Assembly: GCF_900143255.1 (NCBI RefSeq)
Contig: NZ_FRDI01000003.1
Coordinates: forward strand, 124,001-188,000
DNA from: Desulfovibrio litoralis DSM 11393
Lineage (GTDB): Bacteria > Desulfobacterota > Desulfovibrionia > Desulfovibrionales > Desulfovibrionaceae
Direction: 5' to 3'
DNA: 64,000 nt
In this document: positions 17,817 through 27,580 of the stretch, piece after piece
Layout of the letters: each line of letters opens with the position of its first letter
How positions within the stretch are numbered: the first letter of the stretch is position 1
Made by a program: the position numbers and the translations under genes
The notes under the pieces: generated by a model
What the model saw: only the letters and a program-made list of their open reading frames with translations
What the model was told of the DNA's origin: nothing
Databases searched by the model: none

Positions 17817-19520
17817 ATGCAAGTTTTACCTAGTGTACATCAATTATTTTCAAATGATCAAAATCATTCCGAAAGCCATTCAACTAATACGGCGAATGAT
17901 TTATTTAATAATATTTTTTCCAGAGAAAAGAATGCTGCAACCAACGAACTCAACGGTCCGTTAAAGTCAGCAATGCGTACTATACAAGAACAAAGAGACA
18001 ACGGAAGTCAACTTACCGGTTATAAAGACTTGCGTTTTTCTCCCGCTGAACTCAGCCAAATTAGTGCAAGTTTACGCAAAAAAGGTGTAAACAACAGCGG
18101 ACTCGAGCAAATCGATCAGATTATTGCCGGCGGCGCAATGCCAACTCTTGGACAATTAATTCAAAGTTTGCGTCATGGTGGCGTTCCCATAGAATTTTCC
18201 GATGCTGAAAAACAAAACGGTCTGGCAGCTTTGCAAAAACTTGATTTTACTCCTGATGAAGCCGGAGAACTCCTAAGCTTTATGGAAAGCGGACAAAGCA
18301 GAACAGCTTGGCAAGTTATAAGCCAAAAGCTCAATAGCTTAAACAAAGAAGGTAGTGGCTCAGAACTTCACTTTGATGAAATGGCAGCTTTGTTTAAAGG
18401 GCTTGGTGCTTCCAAGGGTGTTATAAGCGGTTTGGAAAAATTCTTTGGTGAAAACTCTTCTCTTAACTTGAATAATCTTGGTTTACAAACTGCTTTTGGC
18501 GGGTTGGCAACTGAAATGGCCGCTAAGAATATAGATGATATTAAACTTGCAAAAAATTTGAATAATGTCTTGAACGATGCCGTTCATCAAATAAAAGAAC
18601 GTCAAGCCAGAGAAAAAAGTGCTGATAAAAGAGATAGCGGAGAAATTAACAACTCTATTGCCCTGATGAGAGATAGTGCAACAGGTAAAGGGGCAAATAT
18701 TAAAGAGTTGTTTGGTCAAAACACCGAACAAAACAAAAATATTCAACAAGTAAATCCAACTCTTGCAAACAACCACTCTTTTGAACAAGAAACAAGCAAA
18801 GAACAAGACAAACAATCTTTTAAAGATTCTTTTGCCAAAAAATCAAAGAGTGCCGAAAATATTTTAAGCGAATTAAGTGCTAAATCAAAAAATAAAAGCG
18901 AAAGCTCTCTTTCTGAATTATTTAACAAAATAGATATTTCAGCGGGAAGCCTCAATAATATTACAAGCTTAAACAATAATATTAGCAACTTATCAAAAAC
19001 CCAAGAAGGCATGAGACAATCTGCGTTTCATGAGGCAATTTTTTCCCAAGTGGAACAAGGCTTGTTCCAAAAAATGCAAAACGGAACAAACCAAATGGTT
19101 TTACACCTTGATCCCGTAGATCTTGGTCAAGTAACTTTGTTGGTTTCAGTTAACCAAGGTGAAGTAAGAGCGACTTTAAGAGCCGATAGCCCCGAAGCCG
19201 CTCAAAGCTTACAGGACCAAATTCCTCGTATGCAGGCCTTACTCGAAAGCCAAGGATTTAAAGTACAAAAGCTTGATGTTCAAACGCAAATGAGCAATCA
19301 AGATTCAAACAATAACGCATCAAACTGGCAGGGGCTAGAACAACATAATTCCGGTCAAGAAAGACATGAAGCTCTTTTACGTCAAATGAACAAGCTTAAT
19401 GCACTAGGCAAAAACGCCTTGGCTCAAGATGTGCATAATCAACTTGAAACTAATGTGAATATGGCAGAAATTGCCCGCCAAATAATACACCAAAATTCAA
19501 GTTTATATGTAGTTGCTTAA
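17817..19520 (+). CDS. fliK: Flagellar hook-length control protein FliK
   Basis: Molecular ruler secreted by the flagellar export apparatus that sets hook length and triggers the switch to filament substrates. The start at 17817 has AAGGAGA 7 bp upstream; the frame extends further but through the argH terminator. The 567-residue protein has a long, low-complexity Gln/Asn/Ser/Lys-rich N-terminal and central region typical of the ruler part. It ends in a conserved Flg_hook domain (about residues 415-500) with LHLDPVDLGQVTLLVSVNQG, VRATLRADSPEAAQSLQ and LLESQGFKVQKLDV. It is followed by flgD after 33 bp and flgE, the usual hook cluster. Confidence 0.85.
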   Translation: MQVLPSVHQLFSNDQNHSESHSTNTANDLFNNIFSREKNAATNELNGPLKSAMRTIQEQRDNGSQLTGYKDLRFSPAELSQISASLRKKGVNNSGLEQIDQIIAGGAMPTLGQLIQSLRHGGVPIEFSDAEKQNGLAALQKLDFTPDEAGELLSFMESGQSRTAWQVISQKLNSLNKEGSGSELHFDEMAALFKGLGASKGVISGLEKFFGENSSLNLNNLGLQTAFGGLATEMAAKNIDDIKLAKNLNNVLNDAVHQIKERQAREKSADKRDSGEINNSIALMRDSATGKGANIKELFGQNTEQNKNIQQVNPTLANNHSFEQETSKEQDKQSFKDSFAKKSKSAENILSELSAKSKNKSESSLSELFNKIDISAGSLNNITSLNNNISNLSKTQEGMRQSAFHEAIFSQVEQGLFQKMQNGTNQMVLHLDPVDLGQVTLLVSVNQGEVRATLRADSPEAAQSLQDQIPRMQALLESQGFKVQKLDVQTQMSNQDSNNNASNWQGLEQHNSGQERHEALLRQMNKLNALGKNALAQDVHNQLETNVNMAEIARQIIHQNSSLYVVA

Positions 19521-19553
19521 GGAAAAGCAACTTAATAACAAGGAGAGTATAAG

Positions 19554-20258
19554 ATGTCTACAACAAACGGAATTACCGGCGCAAGTGATGATTTTAGTTC
19601 AGCATTACAAAGTAAAGGTGCAAACCTTGATAAAGATGCTTTTTTGAGCTTGTTAGTAGCCCAGCTTCAAAACCAAGATCCACTTAACCCCGCCGAAGAT
19701 AAAGAATTTATCAGCCAATTGGCACAATTTAGTAGCCTTGAACAGCTTACCAACCTTAATAAAGGAATGGACGGCATGCTTGAAACTACTCAACAAGGTC
19801 AATTGTATTCTGCTGTTAACTATATTGGTAAAACCGTTTCTGCTCCGGGTAATACTCTTACTCTTAAAGAAGGTAAATCAAGTTCTATCTACTATGCACT
19901 TGGTGAAGGCGTTGCCAAAGGCTCTATCAATATCTTTGATGTTGACGGAAACCTTGTTTACACAGAAGTTCTTAAATCAAAAACCGCCGGTAACTATGAT
20001 TATTCATGGGAAGGTAAAGATACCAACGGCAATACTCTACCCGATGGTTATTACTCAGTTGCTATCGGTCTCGAAGATGCTGATGGTAAAGCGGTTATGG
20101 CACAAACAGCAATAGACGGAAAAGTCAGTGGCATAGAAAAATTCCAAGGTAAATCTTATCTGATCTTAGAAGACGGTCGTCAGGTCGCCTTAGCAGACGT
20201 TAACTTTATTACTGATCAAATTAAGAAAAAAGATGAAGCAGCAGATCCAACAACTTAA
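19554..20258 (+). CDS. flgD: Flagellar basal-body rod modification protein FlgD
   Basis: Hook-capping scaffold protein needed to polymerise FlgE. The 234-residue protein has the conserved N-terminal FlgD signature LDKDAFLSLLVAQLQNQDPL (residues 25-44) followed by FISQLAQFSSLEQLTN. A FlgD Ig-like/tudor region follows, with the FDVDGNLVYTE and YDYSWEGKDTNGNTLPDGYY stretches. An AAGGAGAG site lies ahead of the ATG. It sits between fliK and flgE and is surely part of one transcription unit. A small hairpin near 20293-20309 lies just ahead of flgE. Confidence 0.93.
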   Translation: MSTTNGITGASDDFSSALQSKGANLDKDAFLSLLVAQLQNQDPLNPAEDKEFISQLAQFSSLEQLTNLNKGMDGMLETTQQGQLYSAVNYIGKTVSAPGNTLTLKEGKSSSIYYALGEGVAKGSINIFDVDGNLVYTEVLKSKTAGNYDYSWEGKDTNGNTLPDGYYSVAIGLEDADGKAVMAQTAIDGKVSGIEKFQGKSYLILEDGRQVALADVNFITDQIKKKDEAADPTT

Positions 20259-20325
20259 CTAAAGCAATTTTAAAAAATAAAAAATTCTTAATACGGGTTG
20301 AGACCCCGTTTACAAGGAGGCAAAA

Positions 20326-22509
20326 ATGAGTTTAACAGCCAGTATGTGGACTAGCGTATCAGGTCTTATTAACCACGGTGAAAAAATGAACGTTATTGGT
20401 AACAATATCGCAAACATCAACACTGTTGGTTTTAAAGGTCAACGCATGGATTTTATGGATTTCGTTTATCAAGAAACAGGTAGTGCTTCCGGTTTTTCAC
20501 AAATCGGGCGTGGCGTTTCGATTGGTGCAATTTACGGAGACTTTGGTCAAGGAGCGTTAGAAACTTCTACTGAAGTTACTGACCTTGCTATTTCTGGTAA
20601 GGGTTACTTTAGTGTTGTTCCAAAAGGAACAGAAAACGCTTATTATACCCGTGCCGGTAACTTTAGATTTGATAAAGACGGCTACCTTACAGACCCCCAT
20701 GGTTATGTATTGCAAGGTTGGGAAGTTCCAAGAGACCAAGCTATTGCTGGCTCGAACTCTAGTTCTGCCCTTAGAGGTGCGGGAGCTGTTAAAGATATTC
20801 GTTTAGATGATTTTTCTGTTTCCCCACGGCATACAAATAATATTACTTTTAACGTTCAGCTAAATAATGATGGAAAAAGCAACTCAGTCAGCATGGGAGA
20901 ATTACCTGCCCCTGTTACAGACCCGGGTGCTGTACTTACATCTAATGCGGCAAATAATGCTTTTGATAAAATAACTTTTAATGGCAAAGTTTATAATTTG
21001 ATAGAGCCAGTGGATAATCATGCTACCAGTGGAAGCTTTATTTACAACGGTAACATTCTCAATGTTTCCTTTGCTGCTACTGCTTTTCCTGGTGCTGGCA
21101 ATACAGCGACAGCACCTCAAGCAATGACTGCTTCATTCCCTCCTGTTACACGTAATATTTCAGCGACCTTTGTTGGAACTAATATAGGAACTGCTGCCGG
21201 AGCTTATACTAAGGTTACAATAGATGGAAAGGAACACGATCTTGTTGATGCAAATGGCGTAACCCTACCATCCCCAGGAATTAATAGTTCCAACCCTGGT
21301 CCTTTTTTTATCTTAAAAGATAATACCCTTGTTAAGATTTCTCTTCCTCCACTTACTAACATTGACCCAACAGATCCATCAATAAGCAGTACAGTAAGTG
21401 CTGTAAGTTCTATTGAAACTCCTAATTCCACCCCATTCTTTGCTCTATTTAATAAATGGGACGCAAATAAAACTCCAACTCTTGCCGGAACAGCTTATGA
21501 ATACTCCACAAACTTAAAAATTTACGACGAAGGTGGTGCCGCCCACGTTGTTACTGTATATTTTGATAGAGTAATGAATCAAGAAGTAAACGGAGGCGAC
21601 CCAAGTGCTATCCTTTGGGAATATATAGTGACTATGGACCCAGCGGACGACAAGCGTAGCTTTAATGGTGGTGTAGCCGGAGCTCCATTTGACTCAGTAT
21701 CCGGCAATAAAAATGCAGGTTTATTAATGACTGGAACAATGAGCTTTGACTCTAAAGGTCAATTAAAAGACTCTACTGCTTTTGCTCCGGACGGTGGCAT
21801 GACTGTAGCAGGCATGACAGATTTAGAAAACTGGAAACCAGCGGTATTATCTGATACGGGTTTACCTTTATTTGCCGCTAACTTTAGCGGACGCGAAGGT
21901 CAAAGCTTCGTTAACCCAACTGACGCTCCTTCTTTAGAATTTGCTACTGCGATAAACTTTGGTATCCGTAATACTTCTGGTACGTGGAACTTGCCAAACG
22001 GTGTAACTAGTGCCGCCCATATTGGTATTGATGCTACTAAACTACCAAGTATGGATAACAGCTTAAGCCCATTAGAAAGAAGTTCAGCACCTAGTACCAG
22101 TTATGGTTCTCCGAGTGCGACTATTTTACAAAAACAAGACGGTTATTCTTACGGATTTTTAAGTAACGTTAGTGTTTCTGCTGAGGGTGTTATTAGCGGA
22201 CGTTATTCAAACGGAGTTATTAAAGAGCTATATCAAATTACTCTTTTTGACTTCGTTAGCCAACACGAACTGCGTAGAGAAGGCGGAAACCTCTTTACTC
22301 AAACTCGTGAATCAGGTGAATCTAACCCGGGTATTGCCAATAACAACGGTATGGGTGCAGTAAAGTCAAACTCATTAGAACAGTCAAACGTTGACTTGTC
22401 TCGTGAATTTACTCAGATGATTACCACTCAACGTGGATTCCAAGCAAACAGCAAAGGAATTACCACTGTTGATACCATGCTCGAAACCGTAATCGGTATG
22501 AAGCGTTAA
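20326..22509 (+). CDS. flgE: Flagellar hook protein FlgE
   Basis: Structural subunit of the flagellar hook, exported through the flagellar type III system. The N-terminus (MSLTASMWTSVSGLINHGEK, then NVIGNNIANINTVGFKGQ) carries the rod/hook signature, and the C-terminus (SNVDLSREFTQMITTQRGFQ) the matching coiled-coil region. At 727 residues it is much longer than the roughly 400-residue enterobacterial protein. The extra length is in surface-exposed domains between residues 150 and 420, as in other long delta/epsilonproteobacterial hooks. CAAGGAGG precedes the ATG. It is the last gene of the fliK-flgD-flgE unit, closed by a terminator at 22550. Confidence 0.95.
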   Translation: MSLTASMWTSVSGLINHGEKMNVIGNNIANINTVGFKGQRMDFMDFVYQETGSASGFSQIGRGVSIGAIYGDFGQGALETSTEVTDLAISGKGYFSVVPKGTENAYYTRAGNFRFDKDGYLTDPHGYVLQGWEVPRDQAIAGSNSSSALRGAGAVKDIRLDDFSVSPRHTNNITFNVQLNNDGKSNSVSMGELPAPVTDPGAVLTSNAANNAFDKITFNGKVYNLIEPVDNHATSGSFIYNGNILNVSFAATAFPGAGNTATAPQAMTASFPPVTRNISATFVGTNIGTAAGAYTKVTIDGKEHDLVDANGVTLPSPGINSSNPGPFFILKDNTLVKISLPPLTNIDPTDPSISSTVSAVSSIETPNSTPFFALFNKWDANKTPTLAGTAYEYSTNLKIYDEGGAAHVVTVYFDRVMNQEVNGGDPSAILWEYIVTMDPADDKRSFNGGVAGAPFDSVSGNKNAGLLMTGTMSFDSKGQLKDSTAFAPDGGMTVAGMTDLENWKPAVLSDTGLPLFAANFSGREGQSFVNPTDAPSLEFATAINFGIRNTSGTWNLPNGVTSAAHIGIDATKLPSMDNSLSPLERSSAPSTSYGSPSATILQKQDGYSYGFLSNVSVSAEGVISGRYSNGVIKELYQITLFDFVSQHELRREGGNLFTQTRESGESNPGIANNNGMGAVKSNSLEQSNVDLSREFTQMITTQRGFQANSKGITTVDTMLETVIGMKR

Positions 22510-22549
22510 TAAATCAATTCACATACTGAAAAACTCATTATCTCAAAAA

Positions 22550-22577
22550 ACACCGACTAACCCTCGGTGTTTTTTTG
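22550..22577 (+). terminator. Terminator after flgE
   Basis: ACACCGA (22550-22556) pairs with TCGGTGT (22564-22570), followed by a T run. Confidence 0.85.
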
Positions 22578-22640
22578 TTTTTTGCGTGCTTTTATCATTG
22601 TTTTAGTCCATATTTCACTAAACTTTGGAAAAACATAAGT
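22578..22640 (+). repeat. Fragment of the three-hairpin element, copy D
   Basis: TTTTTTGCGTGCTTTTATCA matches the segment after hairpin 1 in copies B and C. The middle stem is replaced by GTTTTAGT (22600-22607) and ACTAAAC (22617-22623), which still pair (with a one-base bulge) although their sequence differs from other copies. The rest of the spacer to 22782 is AT-rich with nothing recognisable. Confidence 0.5.
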
Positions 22641-22782
22641 AATAAAAAAATATTAAACAAACAAAACAAAAAAAGAAATTTTTAAATCTTTGACATTAAA
22701 TAAAATACACCATACACAATACCCACACAAGCGATTTAGCCAAACTTAACCCTTAACCTAACTCTAAATAAAAGTAAAAAAC

Positions 22783-24186
22783 ATGATAGAAAAGATAAAA
22801 AACACCTTAAAAAAACGCTGGGGCGGAAACTGCGGTTATGCTGAAGTTTTAAGAGTCGGTCTTCCGCTCGTGGTAAGTATGGCGTCAGTAACCGTTATAC
22901 TTTTTACCGATCGCCTCTTTTTAAGCCATTATTCTTTAGACGCGATAGCCGCCGCTTTACCTGCGGGGCTTGTACATTTAACCATAATGCTGACGCTTAC
23001 GGGTTTATGTGCTTATTCCTCTGTGTTTATTGCACAATATACAGGGGCTGGGCAAAAAGAAAAAGTCGGGCTGGCTCTTTGGCAAGGAATTTGGATTGGT
23101 CTGATTTGTTCGACTCTATTTACCCTTTGTTATTTCATTGCTGATATAATATTTTCTTTTGGCGACCATAGCCAAAATATAAAAATGCTTGAAATAGCTT
23201 ATTTTCGGATACTCTGTCTTGGGGCAACTCCCTTTTTGCTTAACGCTGTTTTAGGCGGTTTTTATGCGGGACGAGGGATAACAAAACCTGTTTTATGGGC
23301 AAATCTTTTAGCGGCTTTTATAAATATTCCACTTGATTATATATTAATTTTCGGAAAATTCGGATTTCCCGAACTGGGGGTTGAAGGGGCGGCTCTTGCC
23401 TCTGTTGCCGGAGCTTTAGCCGGAACTATCTTCTTTATATTTTTAATTTTTACCAAAGAAAATGAAGAACTCTTTAAAGTACTTAGCAATTATAAGTTTA
23501 ATGCCGAATTAATAAAAAAAATCCTGCGTTATGGAACTCCTAGCGGTATAAATCTTTTTTTGGAACTTTTTTCCGTTACTTGGTTTGTTTTTATCGTGGG
23601 ACAATTGGGAAAACTCGAATTAGCCGCAACAAACATCGCCTTTTCAATAAACTCTTTGGTCTTTGTGCCAATGCTTGGTTTAAATATGGCGGCCGCTACC
23701 TTGGTTGGACAAAGTATGGGGCGTAACAAACCTGATGAAGCGGAAAGGGCCACAGAAAATACTCTGCACTTAGCTTTTGCTTATATGTTGCCCGTTGCCA
23801 TGTTTATGCTTTTAGCTCCGGAATTTTTGTTGGGTTTGTTTAAACCTAAGGATATGGATATGGTTCTTTTTAACAACTTGCTTGCAACAGGCAAAATTCT
23901 CTTGGCTTTTATTGCCGTATATTCTCTGGTTGATGCCTGTAATTTAGTGTATTTTGGAGCATTAAAAGGGGCTGGCGATACTATGTTTTTTATGATATTA
24001 ATGAGTTGTTCCGCTACTCTTTTAATAATCGGGTTAGAGCTTGCAAAGCGTTTTGGATTTGCCGAACTTAATGTTTATTGGAGTATTTTTACTGTTTATG
24101 TATTTCTCTTAGCCTTTTTATCTCGCAAACGTTTTTTAAGTAAAAAATGGCAAAATATTCGATTAATCACCAGCGAAAAGAAATAA
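22783..24186 (+). CDS. MATE-family multidrug/toxin exporter
   Basis: A 467-residue inner-membrane protein with about 12 hydrophobic segments arranged as two similar halves, as in the NorM/DinF branch of the MATE superfamily (cation-coupled efflux of drugs and metabolites). The first helix carries GLPLVVSMASVTVILFTDRL, and the second half repeats the pattern with GTPSGINLFLELFSVTWFVF and GLNMAAATLVGQSMGRNKPD. Substrate unknown. It is the first gene of a same-strand run (M24 peptidase, TrkH, ndk), but no clear ribosome-binding site is seen. Confidence 0.85.
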   Translation: MIEKIKNTLKKRWGGNCGYAEVLRVGLPLVVSMASVTVILFTDRLFLSHYSLDAIAAALPAGLVHLTIMLTLTGLCAYSSVFIAQYTGAGQKEKVGLALWQGIWIGLICSTLFTLCYFIADIIFSFGDHSQNIKMLEIAYFRILCLGATPFLLNAVLGGFYAGRGITKPVLWANLLAAFINIPLDYILIFGKFGFPELGVEGAALASVAGALAGTIFFIFLIFTKENEELFKVLSNYKFNAELIKKILRYGTPSGINLFLELFSVTWFVFIVGQLGKLELAATNIAFSINSLVFVPMLGLNMAAATLVGQSMGRNKPDEAERATENTLHLAFAYMLPVAMFMLLAPEFLLGLFKPKDMDMVLFNNLLATGKILLAFIAVYSLVDACNLVYFGALKGAGDTMFFMILMSCSATLLIIGLELAKRFGFAELNVYWSIFTVYVFLLAFLSRKRFLSKKWQNIRLITSEKK

Positions 24187-24219
24187 TTTATATAGCATTA
24201 AAAATTAGAGTAATTACAA

Positions 24220-25512
24220 ATGAATAAAGAAAAGCAAAACTGTGAGTTTAAGCCTGAACTTTTTGATATAGACTACCAAAAAACTTATTCCCATGATCAA
24301 GACTTTACTCGAGAAGAAATGGAACTAAGGCTTGGGCGTTTACGCTCTTTATTAAACCGTTATTTGCCGGAAGCGAGCGGAGTTCTCATCTTTTCTCGCA
24401 TACATATTTATTATTTTACCGGAACTTTTGCCAACGGTTGTTTATGGATTCCGCTTGAAGGCGAACCGATTTTAACCAGTAGAAAAGGCATAGATAGAGC
24501 AAAACTTGAAAGCCCTTTAACAAAGTTTGGAACATATAAATCTTTTAAAGAATTACCGAATATTTTTAAAAACTTTGAAGTTCCGTTTGGAAACACTATT
24601 GCTGTTGAAAAAGCTTGGCTACCTTGGAACTTATCTGAAAGTTTAATAAGTGCCTTAAACGGTATAAAAATTTTGGCGGCCGACCGCATTATAGAACTTT
24701 GTCGCAGTGTTAAAACAGAATGGGAATTAAAAAAAATGCGTTTGAGTGGTGAACGCATGTACCAAGCTCAAGTTGTGGAAATGCCCAATATTATCAAAAT
24801 AGGTATGAGCGAGCTTGAAATAGCACACAAAAGTTGGGAAATAGTCTTTCAACTTGGGCATGGTGGAACCATACGCATGAAAGCACCTGAGGAAAACATG
24901 ATGCTTGGCATTGTTTCACGCGGTATGAATGCTAATTACCCAACCTTTTATAACGGTCCGATCGGGCACCAAGGTGAACACCCCGCCCTACCTTATATGG
25001 GAAGTAAAAACGCCAAAATACAAAAAGGTGATTTAATTAATGCTGATTTTGGCTTTTGTTACGAAGCTTATCTTACAGACCGAACTCAAGTATATTTTAT
25101 GGGGAAAAAAAGTGAACTTCCCAAACCTGTTTTACAAGCCCAAGAACTTTGTCAAAAAATCGAAGATACTTGTTCAACTTTGTTAAAAGCCGGAGAATTA
25201 CCAAGCATAATATATGAAAAAGCCCTTGAACTTGTAGAGAAAACGCCTTTTAAACAAGGTTTTATGGGATTATCATCAAGCCAAGTACCCTTTATAGGAC
25301 ACGGAATAGGTCTGCAAGTTGACGAATATCCTGCGATTGCCAAACGTTTTGACGAACCTTTGGAAAACGCAATGACCATTGCCCTTGAACCCAAAATCGG
25401 TCTTTCTGGTTATGGCATGGTCGGAGTTGAAGACACTTACGAAATTACGAAACAAGGGGCAATAAGCCTTACAGGAAAGCGTAAGCCCATGGACATTATT
25501 TGTCTTGAATAA
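24220..25512 (+). CDS. M24-family metallopeptidase (Xaa-Pro aminopeptidase-like)
   Basis: A 430-residue protein with a creatinase-type N-terminal domain (about residues 1-170) and a pita-bread M24 catalytic domain. The five metal ligands are visible in order: Asp in NADFGF, Asp in YLTDRTQVYF, His in IGHGIGLQVDEYP, Glu in IALEPKIGL and Glu in GVEDTYEIT. Family members cleave Xaa-Pro bonds or dipeptides, in the cytoplasm. Substrate specificity cannot be fixed from sequence. It lies 33 bp behind the MATE gene and 56 bp before trkH. Confidence 0.88.
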   Translation: MNKEKQNCEFKPELFDIDYQKTYSHDQDFTREEMELRLGRLRSLLNRYLPEASGVLIFSRIHIYYFTGTFANGCLWIPLEGEPILTSRKGIDRAKLESPLTKFGTYKSFKELPNIFKNFEVPFGNTIAVEKAWLPWNLSESLISALNGIKILAADRIIELCRSVKTEWELKKMRLSGERMYQAQVVEMPNIIKIGMSELEIAHKSWEIVFQLGHGGTIRMKAPEENMMLGIVSRGMNANYPTFYNGPIGHQGEHPALPYMGSKNAKIQKGDLINADFGFCYEAYLTDRTQVYFMGKKSELPKPVLQAQELCQKIEDTCSTLLKAGELPSIIYEKALELVEKTPFKQGFMGLSSSQVPFIGHGIGLQVDEYPAIAKRFDEPLENAMTIALEPKIGLSGYGMVGVEDTYEITKQGAISLTGKRKPMDIICLE

Positions 25513-25568
25513 ACTTCGTTTAACGTATAAAAGAATATTTTTATTATAAAAAAAGAGGCTCTTGCGTT

Positions 25569-27056
25569 ATGAAACTTACGAATATTACTTCGTTTTTGGG
25601 AATACTCTGTTTTTTGTTTTCTTTTACGCTTATTTTTCCTGTTTTTATTGCACTGCACTATTCCGAAGCTCAATATCTTGATTTTATTCATGCAATATTA
25701 ATTACGGCATCAACAGGCTTTATTTTAGTTGCCTATAGCTATTTTGCCAGCAAATCAAAATCTTTTACTCAAATCAACTTAAATCATAGAGAAAGCATGT
25801 TTATAGTTGGTACAAGTTGGATATTAAGCACGATAATAGGGGCTATACCTTTTATTATTGGAGCTGATTTTACTGTTGCCAATGCGATTTTTGAATCTGC
25901 CTCAGGTTTTTCTACAACCGGAAGTTCTATTTTAACCGATATCGAAATACTCCCGAAATCAATTTTATTTTGGCGTGGCTTTCTAAATTGGTTCGGTGGT
26001 TTGGGCATTGTTGTTTTTTCCCTCTTGATTATGCCTTTTTTAGGCGTTGGCGGTGTACAACTTTTTCAGGCCGAAACAACGGGAATTGACGACGACAAAC
26101 TTAAGCCAAGAGTAAAAGATACTGCTTTCACCCTTGTCAAGATATATCTTGGCTTAACAATAAGCCTTTTTGTCCTCTTACTATTTGGCGGCATGGATTG
26201 GTTTGACTCTATAACCCATACCTTTGCTACGGTTGCAACCGGCGGTTTTTCTACCAAAAACGCTTCTGTTGGAGCGTTCGACAGTGCATATATTCAATGG
26301 ATTATTATTTTATTTATGATACTAGGTGGTATAAACTTTGGACTGTTATACAAAGGATTAGTTTTACGCAGATTTTCTGCATTCTTTAAAAACATTGAAC
26401 TTAAAGTTTTTTTAAATACTATTCTAATAAGTACCACTTTGGTTATATTGATTATTTATGCAGCAAAGTCTTTTCAAAACCTTGACCTTATAAATACTTT
26501 TGAACCAACTTTAAGAACAGTTATGTTTAACCTTGTCTCCCTTTTAACAACCACCGGGTTTAGCACATATAATTATGAAACATGGCCTCAAGCCACTTTT
26601 ACTATAGTACTATTTCTTACCTTTATTGGTGGTTGTGCCGGCTCTACCAGTGGAGGTTTAAAGTGTATCCGTTTATTTTTATTGACTCAATTTGCCAAAA
26701 AGGAAATTTTTACTACTGTTCACCCTCATGCTGTCAGACGTATTAAGATAGAAGGCGAAAGTGTTTCCGCCGATGTATTAAGCGGAGTCTTTGCATTTTT
26801 TATCTTGTATATAATGATTGCAAGTATAGGCACTTTTGTTTTAACCTTACAAGATATTGATATTTTAACGGCATTTTCAGCAGTTTTAACATGCATTGGA
26901 AACGTAGGACCGGGTCTTGGAACAGTTGGACCGGCAGAAAACTTTAACCACCTGCCTGATCTATCAAAATATTGTTTAAGTTTATGTATGTTACTGGGAC
27001 GTTTGGAATTTTTTGCTTTATTAATGTTAATAACCCCTGAGTTTTGGCGAGAATAA
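25569..27056 (+). CDS. trkH: Trk/Ktr potassium uptake protein, TrkH type
   Basis: A 495-residue inner-membrane K+ channel/transporter subunit with four pore repeats. Selectivity-filter segments can be seen: SGFSTTGSSIL, TVATGGFSTKN, LTTTGFSTYN and CIGNVGPGLGTVGP, together with GCAGSTSGGLK. These glycine-containing loops and about 10 hydrophobic helices fit TrkH/KtrB. The regulatory RCK subunit (TrkA) is not in the neighbourhood and must be encoded elsewhere. An AGAGG site lies upstream of the ATG. ndk follows 49 bp downstream. Confidence 0.9.
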   Translation: MKLTNITSFLGILCFLFSFTLIFPVFIALHYSEAQYLDFIHAILITASTGFILVAYSYFASKSKSFTQINLNHRESMFIVGTSWILSTIIGAIPFIIGADFTVANAIFESASGFSTTGSSILTDIEILPKSILFWRGFLNWFGGLGIVVFSLLIMPFLGVGGVQLFQAETTGIDDDKLKPRVKDTAFTLVKIYLGLTISLFVLLLFGGMDWFDSITHTFATVATGGFSTKNASVGAFDSAYIQWIIILFMILGGINFGLLYKGLVLRRFSAFFKNIELKVFLNTILISTTLVILIIYAAKSFQNLDLINTFEPTLRTVMFNLVSLLTTTGFSTYNYETWPQATFTIVLFLTFIGGCAGSTSGGLKCIRLFLLTQFAKKEIFTTVHPHAVRRIKIEGESVSADVLSGVFAFFILYIMIASIGTFVLTLQDIDILTAFSAVLTCIGNVGPGLGTVGPAENFNHLPDLSKYCLSLCMLLGRLEFFALLMLITPEFWRE

Positions 27057-27105
27057 AAATATAAACCATTTAACAACAGATCTTTAATCAGATTTAGGAG
27101 TTTTT

Positions 27106-27522
27106 ATGATCGAACGTACTTTATGTTTAATTAAGCCTGATGCTACAAAACGTAACCTTATTGGTGCTATTCTAAGCATGATAGAAGGCAAAGGACTTAC
27201 AATAAAAGCATTGAAAAAACTTAAATTAACTAAAGAACAAGCCGCCACTTTTTATATAGTACATAAAGAAAGACCTTTTTATAATGATTTAATAAACTAT
27301 ATGACCTCCGGTCCTATCGTTGCCGCAATACTCGAAGGCGAAAACGCAGTTAAAGCATATCGTGAATTAATGGGAGCAACCAATCCTGAAAATGCAGAAC
27401 AAGGTACAATCAGAAAAACTTATGCCTTAAACTTAGAGGCAAATTCCGTGCATGGTTCAGATTCTCCTGAAAATGCCGCTATTGAAACAGCTTTTATGTT
27501 TTCTGGTTTAGAAAACTGCTAA
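27106..27522 (+). CDS. ndk: Nucleoside diphosphate kinase
   Basis: Balances nucleoside triphosphate pools by transferring the gamma-phosphate through a phospho-histidine. The 138-residue protein has the N-terminal RTLCLIKPDATKRNLIG, the RPFYNDLINYMTSGP substrate region, the GATNPENAEQGTIRK loop and the active-site His in NSVHGSDSPENA (near residue 115). All are canonical. AGGAG precedes the ATG. A strong terminator follows at 27547. Confidence 0.97.
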   Translation: MIERTLCLIKPDATKRNLIGAILSMIEGKGLTIKALKKLKLTKEQAATFYIVHKERPFYNDLINYMTSGPIVAAILEGENAVKAYRELMGATNPENAEQGTIRKTYALNLEANSVHGSDSPENAAIETAFMFSGLENC

Positions 27523-27546
27523 TAGCTTTAACTTACAACCCTTTTA

Positions 27547-27579
27547 AAACACATGTTTATTAAATAAGCATGTGTTTTT
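27547..27579 (+). terminator. Terminator after ndk
   Basis: AACACATG and CATGTGTT arms around an AT-rich inner stem, followed by a run of eight T. It lies between ndk and the convergent gene ending at 27581. Confidence 0.8.
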
Positions 27580-27580
27580 T

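Noticed and set aside
20293-20309. Terminator between flgD and flgE
   Set aside because: The short ACGGG/CCCGT hairpin has only three T after it and lies just before the flgE ribosome-binding site; fliK-flgD-flgE is expected to be one unit.
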